Source: a virus
DNA: 26,941 nucleotides
Direction: 5' to 3' (one strand)
Virus record (IMG/VR): IMGVR_UViG_3300047388_000210
Location: 1 to 26,941 of that record
The position numbers were made by a program, and so were the translations under genes. Below, piece after piece: positions 13,727 to 20,715 of this stretch. Position 1 is the stretch's first letter. Each line of letters starts with the position of its first letter. The notes under the pieces are model-generated. The model ran no database searches. It was not told the DNA's origin and saw only the letters and a program-made list of their open reading frames with translations.

Positions 13727-14104
13727 GTGGCCAAGCGCCCCGCCGTCCGCTGGCTCAAAGCCCCCGACGCCCATGACTTCGGCGCGGCGCTCGATTACCT
13801 GTCGCTGATCATGCCGTCCCAGGACGCGGAGAAGTACGCGAAGCTCCTGGAGCAGTCCCGGCATTCCCTGGTCACCCGGAAGGCCAAGGACATCCTCCGG
13901 GCCTCCGGCCTGCCCCTGCTGCCGAAGTCCAACCCGCACGTCGCCAAAGACCTCGCCAGGATCACCAAGGGCGTGAAACTGTCCCCGGTGCTGCTGGTGC
14001 GGGGCAACTGGAACCGGCCCCTGACCATCGCTGACGGATACCACCGGGTCATCGCGTGCGAGCTTTGGGACGAGAACACCCCGATCGCCTGTGTCCTAAT
14101 TTAG
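13727..14104 (+). CDS. Stand-alone ParB-like domain protein
   Basis: A 125-aa protein from the GTG at 13727 behind GGAGGT. Its C-terminal half, LSPVLLVRG, then LTIADGYHRVIAC and DENTPIACVLI, follows the same pattern as the two portal-fused domains, with D103-GYHR in place of DGHHR. Its N-terminal half (ALDYLSLIMPSQDAEKYAKL and following helix) is different and helical. It lies 33 bp after the portal gene, so all three copies are probably made together. A virion component or a nucleic-acid-processing enzyme are both possible. Confidence 0.7.
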   Translation: MAKRPAVRWLKAPDAHDFGAALDYLSLIMPSQDAEKYAKLLEQSRHSLVTRKAKDILRASGLPLLPKSNPHVAKDLARITKGVKLSPVLLVRGNWNRPLTIADGYHRVIACELWDENTPIACVLI

Positions 14105-14114
14105 GGAGGCTGCC

Positions 14115-14252
14115 GTGCCCGACCCGCAGCCGCCCCCGGAGCAGCCCTACCAGATCCCGGGCACGCAGCCTGCGTGGGAGCCGCCGGTCCCGCCCGCGTG
14201 GCCGATGACCGCCGCGCAGGCTTCCCCGTTCATAAGGAAGATCGTGGCCTGA
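14115..14252 (+). CDS. 45-aa proline-rich peptide
   Basis: A GTG at 14115 behind AGGGAGG opens a 45-aa frame ending at 14252. The first 30 residues are Pro/Gln/Trp-rich (DPQPPPEQPYQIPGTQPAWE). The tail, TAAQASPFIRKIVA, is amphipathic. It fits tightly between two genes, which supports expression. It looks disordered; an assembly linker or chaperone peptide is possible. Confidence 0.5.
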   Translation: MPDPQPPPEQPYQIPGTQPAWEPPVPPAWPMTAAQASPFIRKIVA

Positions 14253-14254
14253 CC

Positions 14255-14419
14255 GTGCCCGCTGAGCCTTACGTCTGCCCCGCGTGCGCCCGGGGGGACT
14301 GCGCCGATGACCCCGATGCCTGCCAGTCGCTGCGCTGCGCGTGCTGCGGCGACGCTCCCGCTTCCTTGACCGCCCTTACGGGCCAATCTGCCAACCTGAC
14401 CCCAAGGGGGCTGTCGTGA
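14255..14419 (+). CDS. Short Cys-rich zinc-binding-like protein
   Basis: A 54-aa protein from the GTG at 14255, 2 bp after the previous stop. Cys residues are arranged as CPACARGDC, then DACQSLRCACC, enough for one or two zinc sites. The following gene starts at a GTGA overlap. There is no strong ribosome binding site, so translation may depend on coupling. Confidence 0.5.
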   Translation: MPAEPYVCPACARGDCADDPDACQSLRCACCGDAPASLTALTGQSANLTPRGLS

Positions 14420-14874
14420 CCATCCCGAACATGTTCAACCTGCCCGAGCTTGCCAGCCGGGCCGTGTCGTTCGCCCCGGCGAACCCGGCGGCCATCACCT
14501 CGGTCACCCCGGTCATGCTGGGCCTCGGCACCACTTGCCTTTTCACCCCGATCTCCTCGGGGAAGACGATGGTCGCCGTGTCCGGGTTCGCCTCGACCGC
14601 CACCGCCGCCGTCGCGGTGACCCTCAACGGCAGGTTCGGCACCGGCAGCGCCCCGGCGAACGCGGCCGCGGCGTCCGGGACCGTATTCGGCCCTGTCGGG
14701 AACATCGCGCTCACCGGCTCTGCGGTGAACCTGCCTTTGGCGTTCTCGTTCAATGCGGTGGTGACGCTCACCGCCGCGTCCACGTACTGGTTCGACCTGA
14801 CATGCGGCACCGCGAACGGCTCGGACGCGGCGTCGGTGGTCAACGTGACCATGTCGTTCTACGAGATCGCCTGA
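14416..14874 (+). CDS. Beta-rich virion structural protein
   Basis: A 152-aa protein from the GTGA at 14416. It consists of alternating Ala/Thr/Val strands with a GRFGTGSAPANAAAASGT loop and a final STYWFDLTCGT strand. This pattern resembles small phage surface or decoration domains (sequences of the xYGTGxAPANGAA...TTYWIDL type). It lies between portal and protease, so a head decoration or spike component is the best guess. Confidence 0.55.
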   Translation: MTIPNMFNLPELASRAVSFAPANPAAITSVTPVMLGLGTTCLFTPISSGKTMVAVSGFASTATAAVAVTLNGRFGTGSAPANAAAASGTVFGPVGNIALTGSAVNLPLAFSFNAVVTLTAASTYWFDLTCGTANGSDAASVVNVTMSFYEIA

Positions 14875-14918
14875 ACCCGCCGCCTATCCCCGCCCTGACG
14901 ACTGCCTGGAGGTGACTC

Positions 14919-15359
14919 GTGGCCACCTACGAGGACAGGGCGAAACTCCTCTGGTCGCTGTCCGGCTCAGGGCTGGGCACCACCATCACCGGCGCGGGGA
15001 ACTCCGGCGGCTTCACCGACGTGCCCCCGGCCCCGTTCCCGTCGTCGCCGATCGGCCTGGGACCGGCGTCGGACTTCCAGCTCATGGTCTACGTGACCGG
15101 GAAGACGAGCACGCCGACGTTCGCGGTGCAACTGGCCTACTACGACAGCCTGGGGAACCTGTTCACCCCGGCCTCGCTGCTGCTGCCCATCCCGGTCACC
15201 GCCGTCCCCGGCACGCCCGCCCAGGTGACCCTGAACACGGGCGTGCGCGCGGGCGGCGGCACCAGCGTTTACTTCGTCTTCCCGCAATACGGACAAATCT
15301 CCTGGACCTGCACGGCCGGCACGGTAAGCGGCGTCGAGATCGAGTTGTGGGGCAGGTAA
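14919..15359 (+). CDS. Beta-rich probable virion protein
   Basis: A 146-aa protein from the GTG at 14919 behind GGAGGTGA. It is rich in Gly, Thr, Pro and aromatic strands (DFQLMVYVTGKTSTPTFAVQ; TSVYFVFPQYGQISW; SGVEIELWG). It looks like a single beta-sandwich. No family is named. Position and composition, similar to the preceding gene, suggest a capsid-surface or minor structural protein. Confidence 0.5.
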   Translation: MATYEDRAKLLWSLSGSGLGTTITGAGNSGGFTDVPPAPFPSSPIGLGPASDFQLMVYVTGKTSTPTFAVQLAYYDSLGNLFTPASLLLPIPVTAVPGTPAQVTLNTGVRAGGGTSVYFVFPQYGQISWTCTAGTVSGVEIELWGR

Positions 15360-15362
15360 GCC

Positions 15363-17273
15363 GTGGCTAAGGCGATAGCGCACATCACCGGCACCGCCCT
15401 GCGGCCCGGGGTGTCCAGGAACAACCGCTGGTACACCAAAGAAACCATCGCCAAGGCGGTCGCGCGGGCGCAGGAGCGCATCGCCGGCGGCGAGAAGCCC
15501 ATGGTGATGCTGACCGTCCACCCGGACGGCCCGATCGACGCCGCCGGAATCTCCGCCTCGCTGACCGGCATGTCCCTGGACGAGGCCGGCAACGCCCGTT
15601 TCACCGCCGCCATCGCTGACACGGCGGCGGGCCGGGACATGGCCGCCCTCGCCGACACCAGCGACGGCCAGGTGCCGCACCTGAGGAACGTGAGCATCCG
15701 GGGCAACTGGCTCGGCATCGTCCGCAAGGTCAGGGGCCCCGAAGGGGGCATTGTCGAGACCGGCAGCGACCTGGAACTGGACGGCCTGGAGTTCACCCCG
15801 GCACCTGGGGTGCAGGGCGCGCAGATCGACACGTTCGCCTGGGCTGGCAGCGACGGCCAGACGGAAACCGACGAGCGGGTGCTCATCGCGGAGAGCGTGG
15901 AGGCTGCCGTGACGTTCACCGAAACGGCCGGGGATGGGCAGGAGGGCACGCCTGACGGGCCACCGGACGGCGTGCGTGAGGCGCTGGCCCTATTCGTCGG
16001 CGCCCCGCTCACCGAGGCGGACAGCGCCACGCCGGCCATCTCCAAGCGCGGATCCGGGACGACCGGTGGCGGCCGGGTGTGGGCCGACCCCGGCTACCAG
16101 GCGGACAAGAAGCAGCGGTACGACATCACCACCAAAGCCAAAGCGCTCACCGGGTGGCGGTACATCAACCAAGCCAGCAAGGCGTCCAAGTACAACTCCG
16201 CTCAACTGAAGCGGATCAAGGGCCGCATCCGGGCTGCCCTGGCGAAGTTCGGCGTGAAGGCCGCTGCCAGCACCGAGTCCGCCGCCGGGTGGGTATTCGA
16301 TGCCCCCTGCCAGGTTCCCGAGGCACTCACCGACGCGGTCGCCGAATGGTACGGCGGCGACCCGGCCCACGCCGGCTCCTGGAGTGTCAGCGCCTCCAAC
16401 GGCCCGGTCAACCTGAACATGTCGTCCTACAGCATGGACCCCGCCGACCTGGACGTGATCCTCCGCGCCGCCGCCGCTGCTGCCTGTGACGCGCTCAAGG
16501 CCCTCGACCCGGACATGGGCGGCGACGTCGACGTGCCCGGCGTAGGAAGCAACTCGGACACCGACGGCGACGCTGACGCTTTCTTCGGCAAGCCCGAGTC
16601 CGCGCCGGACGATGACGCCGCCGTCGCTGAAAACGCCCCCGCCACCGAAACAGCCCAGCCCGAGGAGGGCGGGGAAACCCCGGCGCCAGCCGGGCCAACC
16701 GAAAGCGAGGACTCCGGCATGGAGACCACCGCAACGACCACGGAGGCTGGCGCGGGCGCACCGGCTGGCCTGACCCCGGACATGCTCAGGGCCATCAGCG
16801 AGGCGACCGCAGCCACGGTCACCGCCGCGTTCGAGGCCCGCGACAAGGCCAAGGACGACGCCAAGAAGGCGCGCAAGGACGCCGAGGCGCGTGAGGCCGC
16901 CGAAACCGCCGCGCGCAAGACGGCGCTCACCGAGGCGCTCGCCGAACTGGGCATCAAGCCCCCGGCCACGGAGACCGCCCCCGCGCAGACCCCTCCCGCC
17001 GAGGGCACTGCGGCTGTCACCGAGACCGTGGACGAGCAGGTGGAACGGCGCGTCGGCGAGGCGATCACCGAGTTCAAGCAGCAACTGCTCGCTTCCGGCG
17101 CGATCCTCCCGGCCCGCGCGGGCCTGGTGGTCCGCGAGCACGCCGTCCCCGAGGACGCCGAGCCCACCGGCGAGGAACTCCGCGGCAAGAGCGACGACGA
17201 CCTGATGAACTACCTCGGCGGCGCGATGGCGCAGGTGGCGGACGCGCACCGCCCGGTCGGCGCCGGTTCCTGA
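15363..17273 (+). CDS. Prohead protease with embedded basic domain and scaffold
   Basis: A 636-aa protein. Residues 1-160 look like a herpesvirus-assemblin-type maturation protease, with a probable catalytic His53 in LTVHPDG and Ser111 in LRNVSIRGNW. Residues about 249-299 (KKQRYDITTKAKALTGW, then SAQLKRIKGRIRAALAKFG) resemble the DUF6582-like domain found in other actinophage head proteases. A long acidic, Pro/Glu/Thr-rich linker (about 390-460) leads to a coiled coil (about 488-530) of scaffold type and a short conserved-looking C-terminus. It directly precedes the capsid gene. The scaffold would be cut out on maturation. Confidence 0.8.
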   Translation: MAKAIAHITGTALRPGVSRNNRWYTKETIAKAVARAQERIAGGEKPMVMLTVHPDGPIDAAGISASLTGMSLDEAGNARFTAAIADTAAGRDMAALADTSDGQVPHLRNVSIRGNWLGIVRKVRGPEGGIVETGSDLELDGLEFTPAPGVQGAQIDTFAWAGSDGQTETDERVLIAESVEAAVTFTETAGDGQEGTPDGPPDGVREALALFVGAPLTEADSATPAISKRGSGTTGGGRVWADPGYQADKKQRYDITTKAKALTGWRYINQASKASKYNSAQLKRIKGRIRAALAKFGVKAAASTESAAGWVFDAPCQVPEALTDAVAEWYGGDPAHAGSWSVSASNGPVNLNMSSYSMDPADLDVILRAAAAAACDALKALDPDMGGDVDVPGVGSNSDTDGDADAFFGKPESAPDDDAAVAENAPATETAQPEEGGETPAPAGPTESEDSGMETTATTTEAGAGAPAGLTPDMLRAISEATAATVTAAFEARDKAKDDAKKARKDAEAREAAETAARKTALTEALAELGIKPPATETAPAQTPPAEGTAAVTETVDEQVERRVGEAITEFKQQLLASGAILPARAGLVVREHAVPEDAEPTGEELRGKSDDDLMNYLGGAMAQVADAHRPVGAGS

Positions 17274-17281
17274 CCTGTTCT

Positions 17282-17319
17282 CCGGGCGCGCCGGGTCGAG
17301 CGGGGACTGGCGCGCCCGG
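17282..17319. terminator. 11-bp hairpin before the capsid gene
   Basis: CCGGGCGCGCC (17282-17292) is perfectly inverted as GGCGCGCCCGG (17309-17319), loop 16 nt. No T-tract follows. It sits in the 170-bp gap between protease and capsid genes, where a terminator or an mRNA 5'-stabilising element for the highly expressed capsid message would be expected. Nothing else is seen in 17320-17423. Confidence 0.4.
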
Positions 17320-17443
17320 TAGTTCCCCTTCCCGTTCAAGAACAACTCCTGGCCGCTGGGCGCAAGCCTGCCCCCAGTGCCTCTGAGGCGGAGACGGCCA
17401 ACTGCCCAGTCACCACCACCCCAGAGAGGAGGCGTGCTCCAGC

Positions 17444-18826
17444 ATGCCTTTCAGCCAGGTTCGTGAAGCACTCACGGCACTCGGCGCCTCGCCATTCGTC
17501 CAAAAGGTCATTGACCCTACTCTGGTCGAATTGCAGCGCCGTTACATGCCCGTTCTGCGTGCAATTCCGACGCAAAGATGGACAACGGATATTTACAATT
17601 TCAACCAAAGGACAACCGTTCCTAGTGGCGGCTACGTCCCCGACGGTGGAGCGCGCACTGTGGCGAATAGCGCCTATGTGCAGCTCTCATTCCAGATGAA
17701 ACACATTCAGACCGTCGGCGCGGTCACCGGCTACGCGCAGGAGGTCGCCAACCTGGTTGACCTGCGGCGCACTGAAATCGCGGGTGCCACCCAGGGGTAT
17801 TATTGGGATGCCGAATGCGGCATCATGTGGGGCAACTCCGCGTCCACGCTGAACCAAGCGCAACCACAATTCGATGGCTTGGACACGCTGGTCAGCGACT
17901 TCACCACCGGCTACAAGAACTGCATCGACTTCACCAACTCGACGCTGACCCCCGGCATGCTCGACCAAATCGCGGACGTCGTGCAGAAGAACGCCAAGGA
18001 GCCGGTGTTCAACTCCCAGTGGATGTGGATCATGTCCACCACGGCGCATTCCCGCCTGGCGCAGCTCACCTCCCCCGGCTACGGCGGCCTGCAGCGGTTC
18101 AGCAACCAGGTCGAGGTCGACGCCGGCCTGATCGTGGACACCTACCGCAACATCCCGATCCTGGACACCTCGTTCCTGTCCGCGTTCGGCTTCTCGATGG
18201 GCGCGGTGACCACGGGCACCGCGACGACCGGCGGCACCCTGGCCAACGCCACCTACTGGTACCGGATCGCGCCCGTGGTGTCCCGCGCCGGAGAGGCCAC
18301 CGCATCCACCGAAGTGTCCCAGGTCGCGGGCGGGTCCAGCACGTCCACGATCACCCTGTCGTTCACCCCGCCCACCGGGTACGACGCCCTCGCCCCCCAG
18401 TTGTACAAGGTCTACCGGTCCACCTCCACCGGCACCGAGACGTTCCTCGGCTACGTGGACTCCACCGTCGGCCTGAGTTCCGATGGCGTGACCCCGATCC
18501 TGACCACGTCCATCATCGACACCGGGTCGGCCCTGGTGCCGCAGAACGGCTCCACGGTGCCCGCCACCCTGCCCACCGCCTACTTCGGCACCAACGCCTC
18601 CATGCTGCCCCCGGCGGCCGGGAGCGAGAACATCTACCTCATCTCCCGCAACCGGCGCAACGTGGTCCGGCCGTATGTCCGCGAAGCGAACATGCTGAAC
18701 GTCTATCCCACCACGTCCAGCCCCGACGCACTTCCGTTTGCGATCATGGGTGACACCTGCTTCGCCGTGAGGGCCAGCAGGTTCGTCGGCCGCGGATGCA
18801 GGATGGCTGTCGCGCTGGTCAACTGA
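17444..18826 (+). CDS. Major capsid protein with Ig/FnIII-like insertion
   Basis: A 460-aa protein from the ATG at 17444, behind GAGAGGAGG with a rather long 11-nt spacer. The N-terminal arm, the FQMKHIQTVGAVTGYAQEVANL segment and the end of the protein (ALPFAIMGDTCFAVRASRF) fit an HK97-fold capsid protein. Between residues about 251 and 373 there is an extra domain, GTLANATYWYRIAPVVSRAG to YKVYRSTSTG and GYVDST, which reads as a fibronectin-III/Ig-like module, probably displayed on the capsid surface. The first part of the gene is notably poorer in GC than the rest (17521-17640: 62 of 120 bases). Confidence 0.8.
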   Translation: MPFSQVREALTALGASPFVQKVIDPTLVELQRRYMPVLRAIPTQRWTTDIYNFNQRTTVPSGGYVPDGGARTVANSAYVQLSFQMKHIQTVGAVTGYAQEVANLVDLRRTEIAGATQGYYWDAECGIMWGNSASTLNQAQPQFDGLDTLVSDFTTGYKNCIDFTNSTLTPGMLDQIADVVQKNAKEPVFNSQWMWIMSTTAHSRLAQLTSPGYGGLQRFSNQVEVDAGLIVDTYRNIPILDTSFLSAFGFSMGAVTTGTATTGGTLANATYWYRIAPVVSRAGEATASTEVSQVAGGSSTSTITLSFTPPTGYDALAPQLYKVYRSTSTGTETFLGYVDSTVGLSSDGVTPILTTSIIDTGSALVPQNGSTVPATLPTAYFGTNASMLPPAAGSENIYLISRNRRNVVRPYVREANMLNVYPTTSSPDALPFAIMGDTCFAVRASRFVGRGCRMAVALVN

Positions 18827-18838
18827 TCCGCCCAGTAC

Positions 18839-18881
18839 ACCAGGGCTGCCTCCCGGCTCGGTCCCGGGGGGCGGCCCTGGT
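18839..18881 (+). terminator. Long hairpin after the capsid gene
   Basis: ACCAGGGCTGCC (18839-18850) pairs with GGCGGCCCTGGT (18870-18881), 12 bp with one T-G wobble. An inner CCCGG/CCGGG stem (18852-18856 with 18864-18868) lies inside the loop. It starts 13 nt after the capsid stop codon. No T-run follows, so partial termination or 3'-end protection of the capsid mRNA is likely. Confidence 0.55.
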
Positions 18882-18910
18882 AACCCCCGCTCGCGAGGAA
18901 GGACGCCCCC

Positions 18911-19354
18911 ATGGCTGAGCACGAGCAACTCGTCCGCCTGCGCAAGGCCGTGGGCGGCAACACGATGACCCACGACGGGGTCATGTACTCGTGGCCCGCG
19001 GGCGACCCCGTCGCCGACGTGCCCTACGGCCTGGCCGTGTCGCTGCTGGCCGTCCCGGAGTGGGGCTACAGCGTGGAAGCAGGGGGCGAGGCGCTGCACG
19101 TGCCCGGCAGCGAGGGGGCACCGGGGAGCGTGCGGGACGCCTCCACCGCCGGGCTCGCCGCCTCGAGGGAGGGCGCGCCGCAAGGCGTCACCGAGCCCGC
19201 CCCGGACGACGAGGAGCACAAGGTGACCGAGCCCGCGCCGAAGGCTGCGCACCCGGTGGCTGAGGGCGGGGAGAACACCGGCAGCCCGGTCACGCCCCGG
19301 CCGAGAGCAGGAACCCGCCAGGCGGCCAGGCCCAAGCCCAGCGCCAAGAAGTGA
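18911..19354 (+). CDS. Hypothetical protein after the capsid gene
   Basis: A 147-aa protein from the ATG at 18911 behind GAGGAAGG. The first 60 residues are a small folded domain (LVRLRKAVGGNTMTHDGVMY, then VADVPYGLAVSLLAVPEWGY) like short proteins often found just after actinophage capsid genes. The remainder is a disordered, acidic-then-basic Ala/Pro/Glu-rich tail ending in KPKPSAKK-like sequence. It may be a minor head or connector component. Confidence 0.6.
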   Translation: MAEHEQLVRLRKAVGGNTMTHDGVMYSWPAGDPVADVPYGLAVSLLAVPEWGYSVEAGGEALHVPGSEGAPGSVRDASTAGLAASREGAPQGVTEPAPDDEEHKVTEPAPKAAHPVAEGGENTGSPVTPRPRAGTRQAARPKPSAKK

Positions 19355-19360
19355 GAGGCC

Positions 19361-19672
19361 ATGGCTGACACGATCAAGTCCCTGCGGGCCGAACTGGCTG
19401 AACTCCGCGCCGAGGTGGAGCGACTGCGGGCATGGCAGAACGGCCACGTCTGCGCGGCCCCTCGGTGCACCTGTGGCTCCACAGCGATGCCCACGGCCTG
19501 CCCAGTCCACACGTGGACGGGCTACATCAGCCCGCCGAACGTCTGCGGCGCTGGCGCAGGTGTCCCCCCGACTATCACCTGGAACCCCGGTGACCCGCCG
19601 CTCAATATCCAGTACGACACGGCCGGTGCTGCTGGCTGCGCAGGGATGACGACGATCTTCGCAGGCATCTGA
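19361..19672 (+). CDS. Coiled-coil plus Cys-rich small protein
   Basis: A 103-aa protein from the ATG at 19361 behind TGAGAGG. The N-terminal 25 residues form a heptad helix (IKSLRAELAELRAEVERL). Next come C-APRCTCG and a CPVH, which may form a zinc site, and then a Pro/Thr/Gly-rich tail. Its place among head-completion genes suggests a minor virion protein, but nothing identifies it. Confidence 0.55.
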   Translation: MADTIKSLRAELAELRAEVERLRAWQNGHVCAAPRCTCGSTAMPTACPVHTWTGYISPPNVCGAGAGVPPTITWNPGDPPLNIQYDTAGAAGCAGMTTIFAGI

Positions 19673-19715
19673 CCGGAGGGGCGCACAGCCGGGACTTCTG
19701 CGGGTTTGCCCGGCG

Positions 19716-19750
19716 CCCGGCACTGAAGCCGACCCGCGTCAGGTGCCGGG
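19716..19750. repeat. 8-bp inverted repeat before the connector gene
   Basis: CCCGGCAC (19716-19723) and GTGCCGGG (19743-19750) form a stem with a 19-nt loop in the 112-bp gap 19673-19784. The flanking GCG bases extend it imperfectly. It may be a weak terminator. No other signal is seen in the gap besides the GGGGAGG ribosome binding site. Confidence 0.35.
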
Positions 19751-19784
19751 TGCGCTCCTTCGCTGAGCCCACGGGGGAGGCGCC

Positions 19785-20483
19785 GTGCCTGAAGGCGACA
19801 TCCTGGTCCCGCTGTGCACATACGCCCAGTTCACCGAGGGTGCCTACGCCGACCTGGTCGCCGGGTTCTCCCCGGCCGCGGTCAACGACATCCTGGTCGA
19901 GGCGACCCGGCAGTGCGAGGACCAGACGGGGCGGCGGCTGGCGCCGTTCACGGTCACCGAAACCGGCCGGGTCTCAGGCATCGACCCCAGCGAGTACGCC
20001 ACCAGCACCGGCATGCCCGTGTCCATCCAGGGCACCCTGGGCATGTCCGAAGCGGCGGCCCTGTCGGTGACGAACCTGGTGCGCCACCACTGGCTGCGGG
20101 AGTTCCCGCCCCGCTACCAGGATCTGTGGGCGTACTCGGGCGTCACGGTGAAGATCCTTCGCTCATTCGGCGGCTCCCAGACTCTTGGCACCGGGCAGAT
20201 CCTGTCCGGCCCCGACGACCTGGGGCACATCTGGTTCACCCTCGGCCAGTTCATCCCGGTCGCGTCCTACGCCCAGATCACCTACTCCGGCGGGTACACC
20301 GTGGCCACGCCGGCGTCGCTGCTGCGGGCGTCCAAGTTCCTCGCCGCGTCGATCGCGATTGACGAGCTGAACCCTGAGGACAACGAGCGCGACCCGGACC
20401 GGCTGTACAACCTGGCGCTGCGGTGGCTGGCCCCGTACGCCCGGGAAGGGTCACCCCTGGCCGGGGTGAGGGCGCGGGCATGA
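19785..20483 (+). CDS. Head-tail connector (adaptor) protein
   Basis: A 232-aa protein from the GTG at 19785 behind GGGGAGG. The sequence follows the pattern of gp6/gp15-type adaptors that bind under the portal: an early helix ending in a Cys/Asp turn (ATRQCEDQTGRRLAPFTVTE), a central strand-rich region, and a C-terminal helical bundle (ASKFLAASIAIDELNPEDNE, LYNLALRWLAPY). Position two genes after the capsid agrees. The match is by pattern, so connector is likely but not certain. Confidence 0.65.
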   Translation: MPEGDILVPLCTYAQFTEGAYADLVAGFSPAAVNDILVEATRQCEDQTGRRLAPFTVTETGRVSGIDPSEYATSTGMPVSIQGTLGMSEAAALSVTNLVRHHWLREFPPRYQDLWAYSGVTVKILRSFGGSQTLGTGQILSGPDDLGHIWFTLGQFIPVASYAQITYSGGYTVATPASLLRASKFLAASIAIDELNPEDNERDPDRLYNLALRWLAPYAREGSPLAGVRARA

Positions 20484-20689
20484 GCACCCGCTGCCCGCGC
20501 TGCCTGGATGACGGCATCGTCTGCGAAGAGCACCCCGAATATCCGTGGGACATGACGGTCGAAGGTCACCCGGCCGACTGCGGGCCACCCGGCATACCGT
20601 GCCCAGCGTGCTGCTCGCCGATCCCGGAAGACGGCACGCATTCCATTGCTGAGGCGTTCACGCCGGACTGGCAGCGGGCGCGGGCGTGA
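20480..20689 (+). CDS. Zinc-ribbon small phage protein
   Basis: A 69-aa protein from the ATGA overlap at 20480. CPRCLDDGIVCEEHPEYPW and a later CGPPGIPCPACC give the CxxC...CxxH...C...CxxC pattern of a small protein common in tailed phages. It probably binds one or two zinc ions. Function is unknown. A secreted-enzyme gene follows immediately. Confidence 0.65.
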   Translation: MSTRCPRCLDDGIVCEEHPEYPWDMTVEGHPADCGPPGIPCPACCSPIPEDGTHSIAEAFTPDWQRARA

Positions 20690-20715
20690 GCACCGCTGAC
20701 AAGGAAGGGACGCCC

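Noticed and set aside
15990-17345. 451-aa minus-strand open frame
   Set aside because: It is opposite the protease-scaffold gene. Gly/Arg-rich sequence and no domain.
17687-19723. 678-aa minus-strand open frame opposite the capsid gene
   Set aside because: It spans several clear + strand genes and their gaps, has low-complexity composition, and is a GC-bias shadow.
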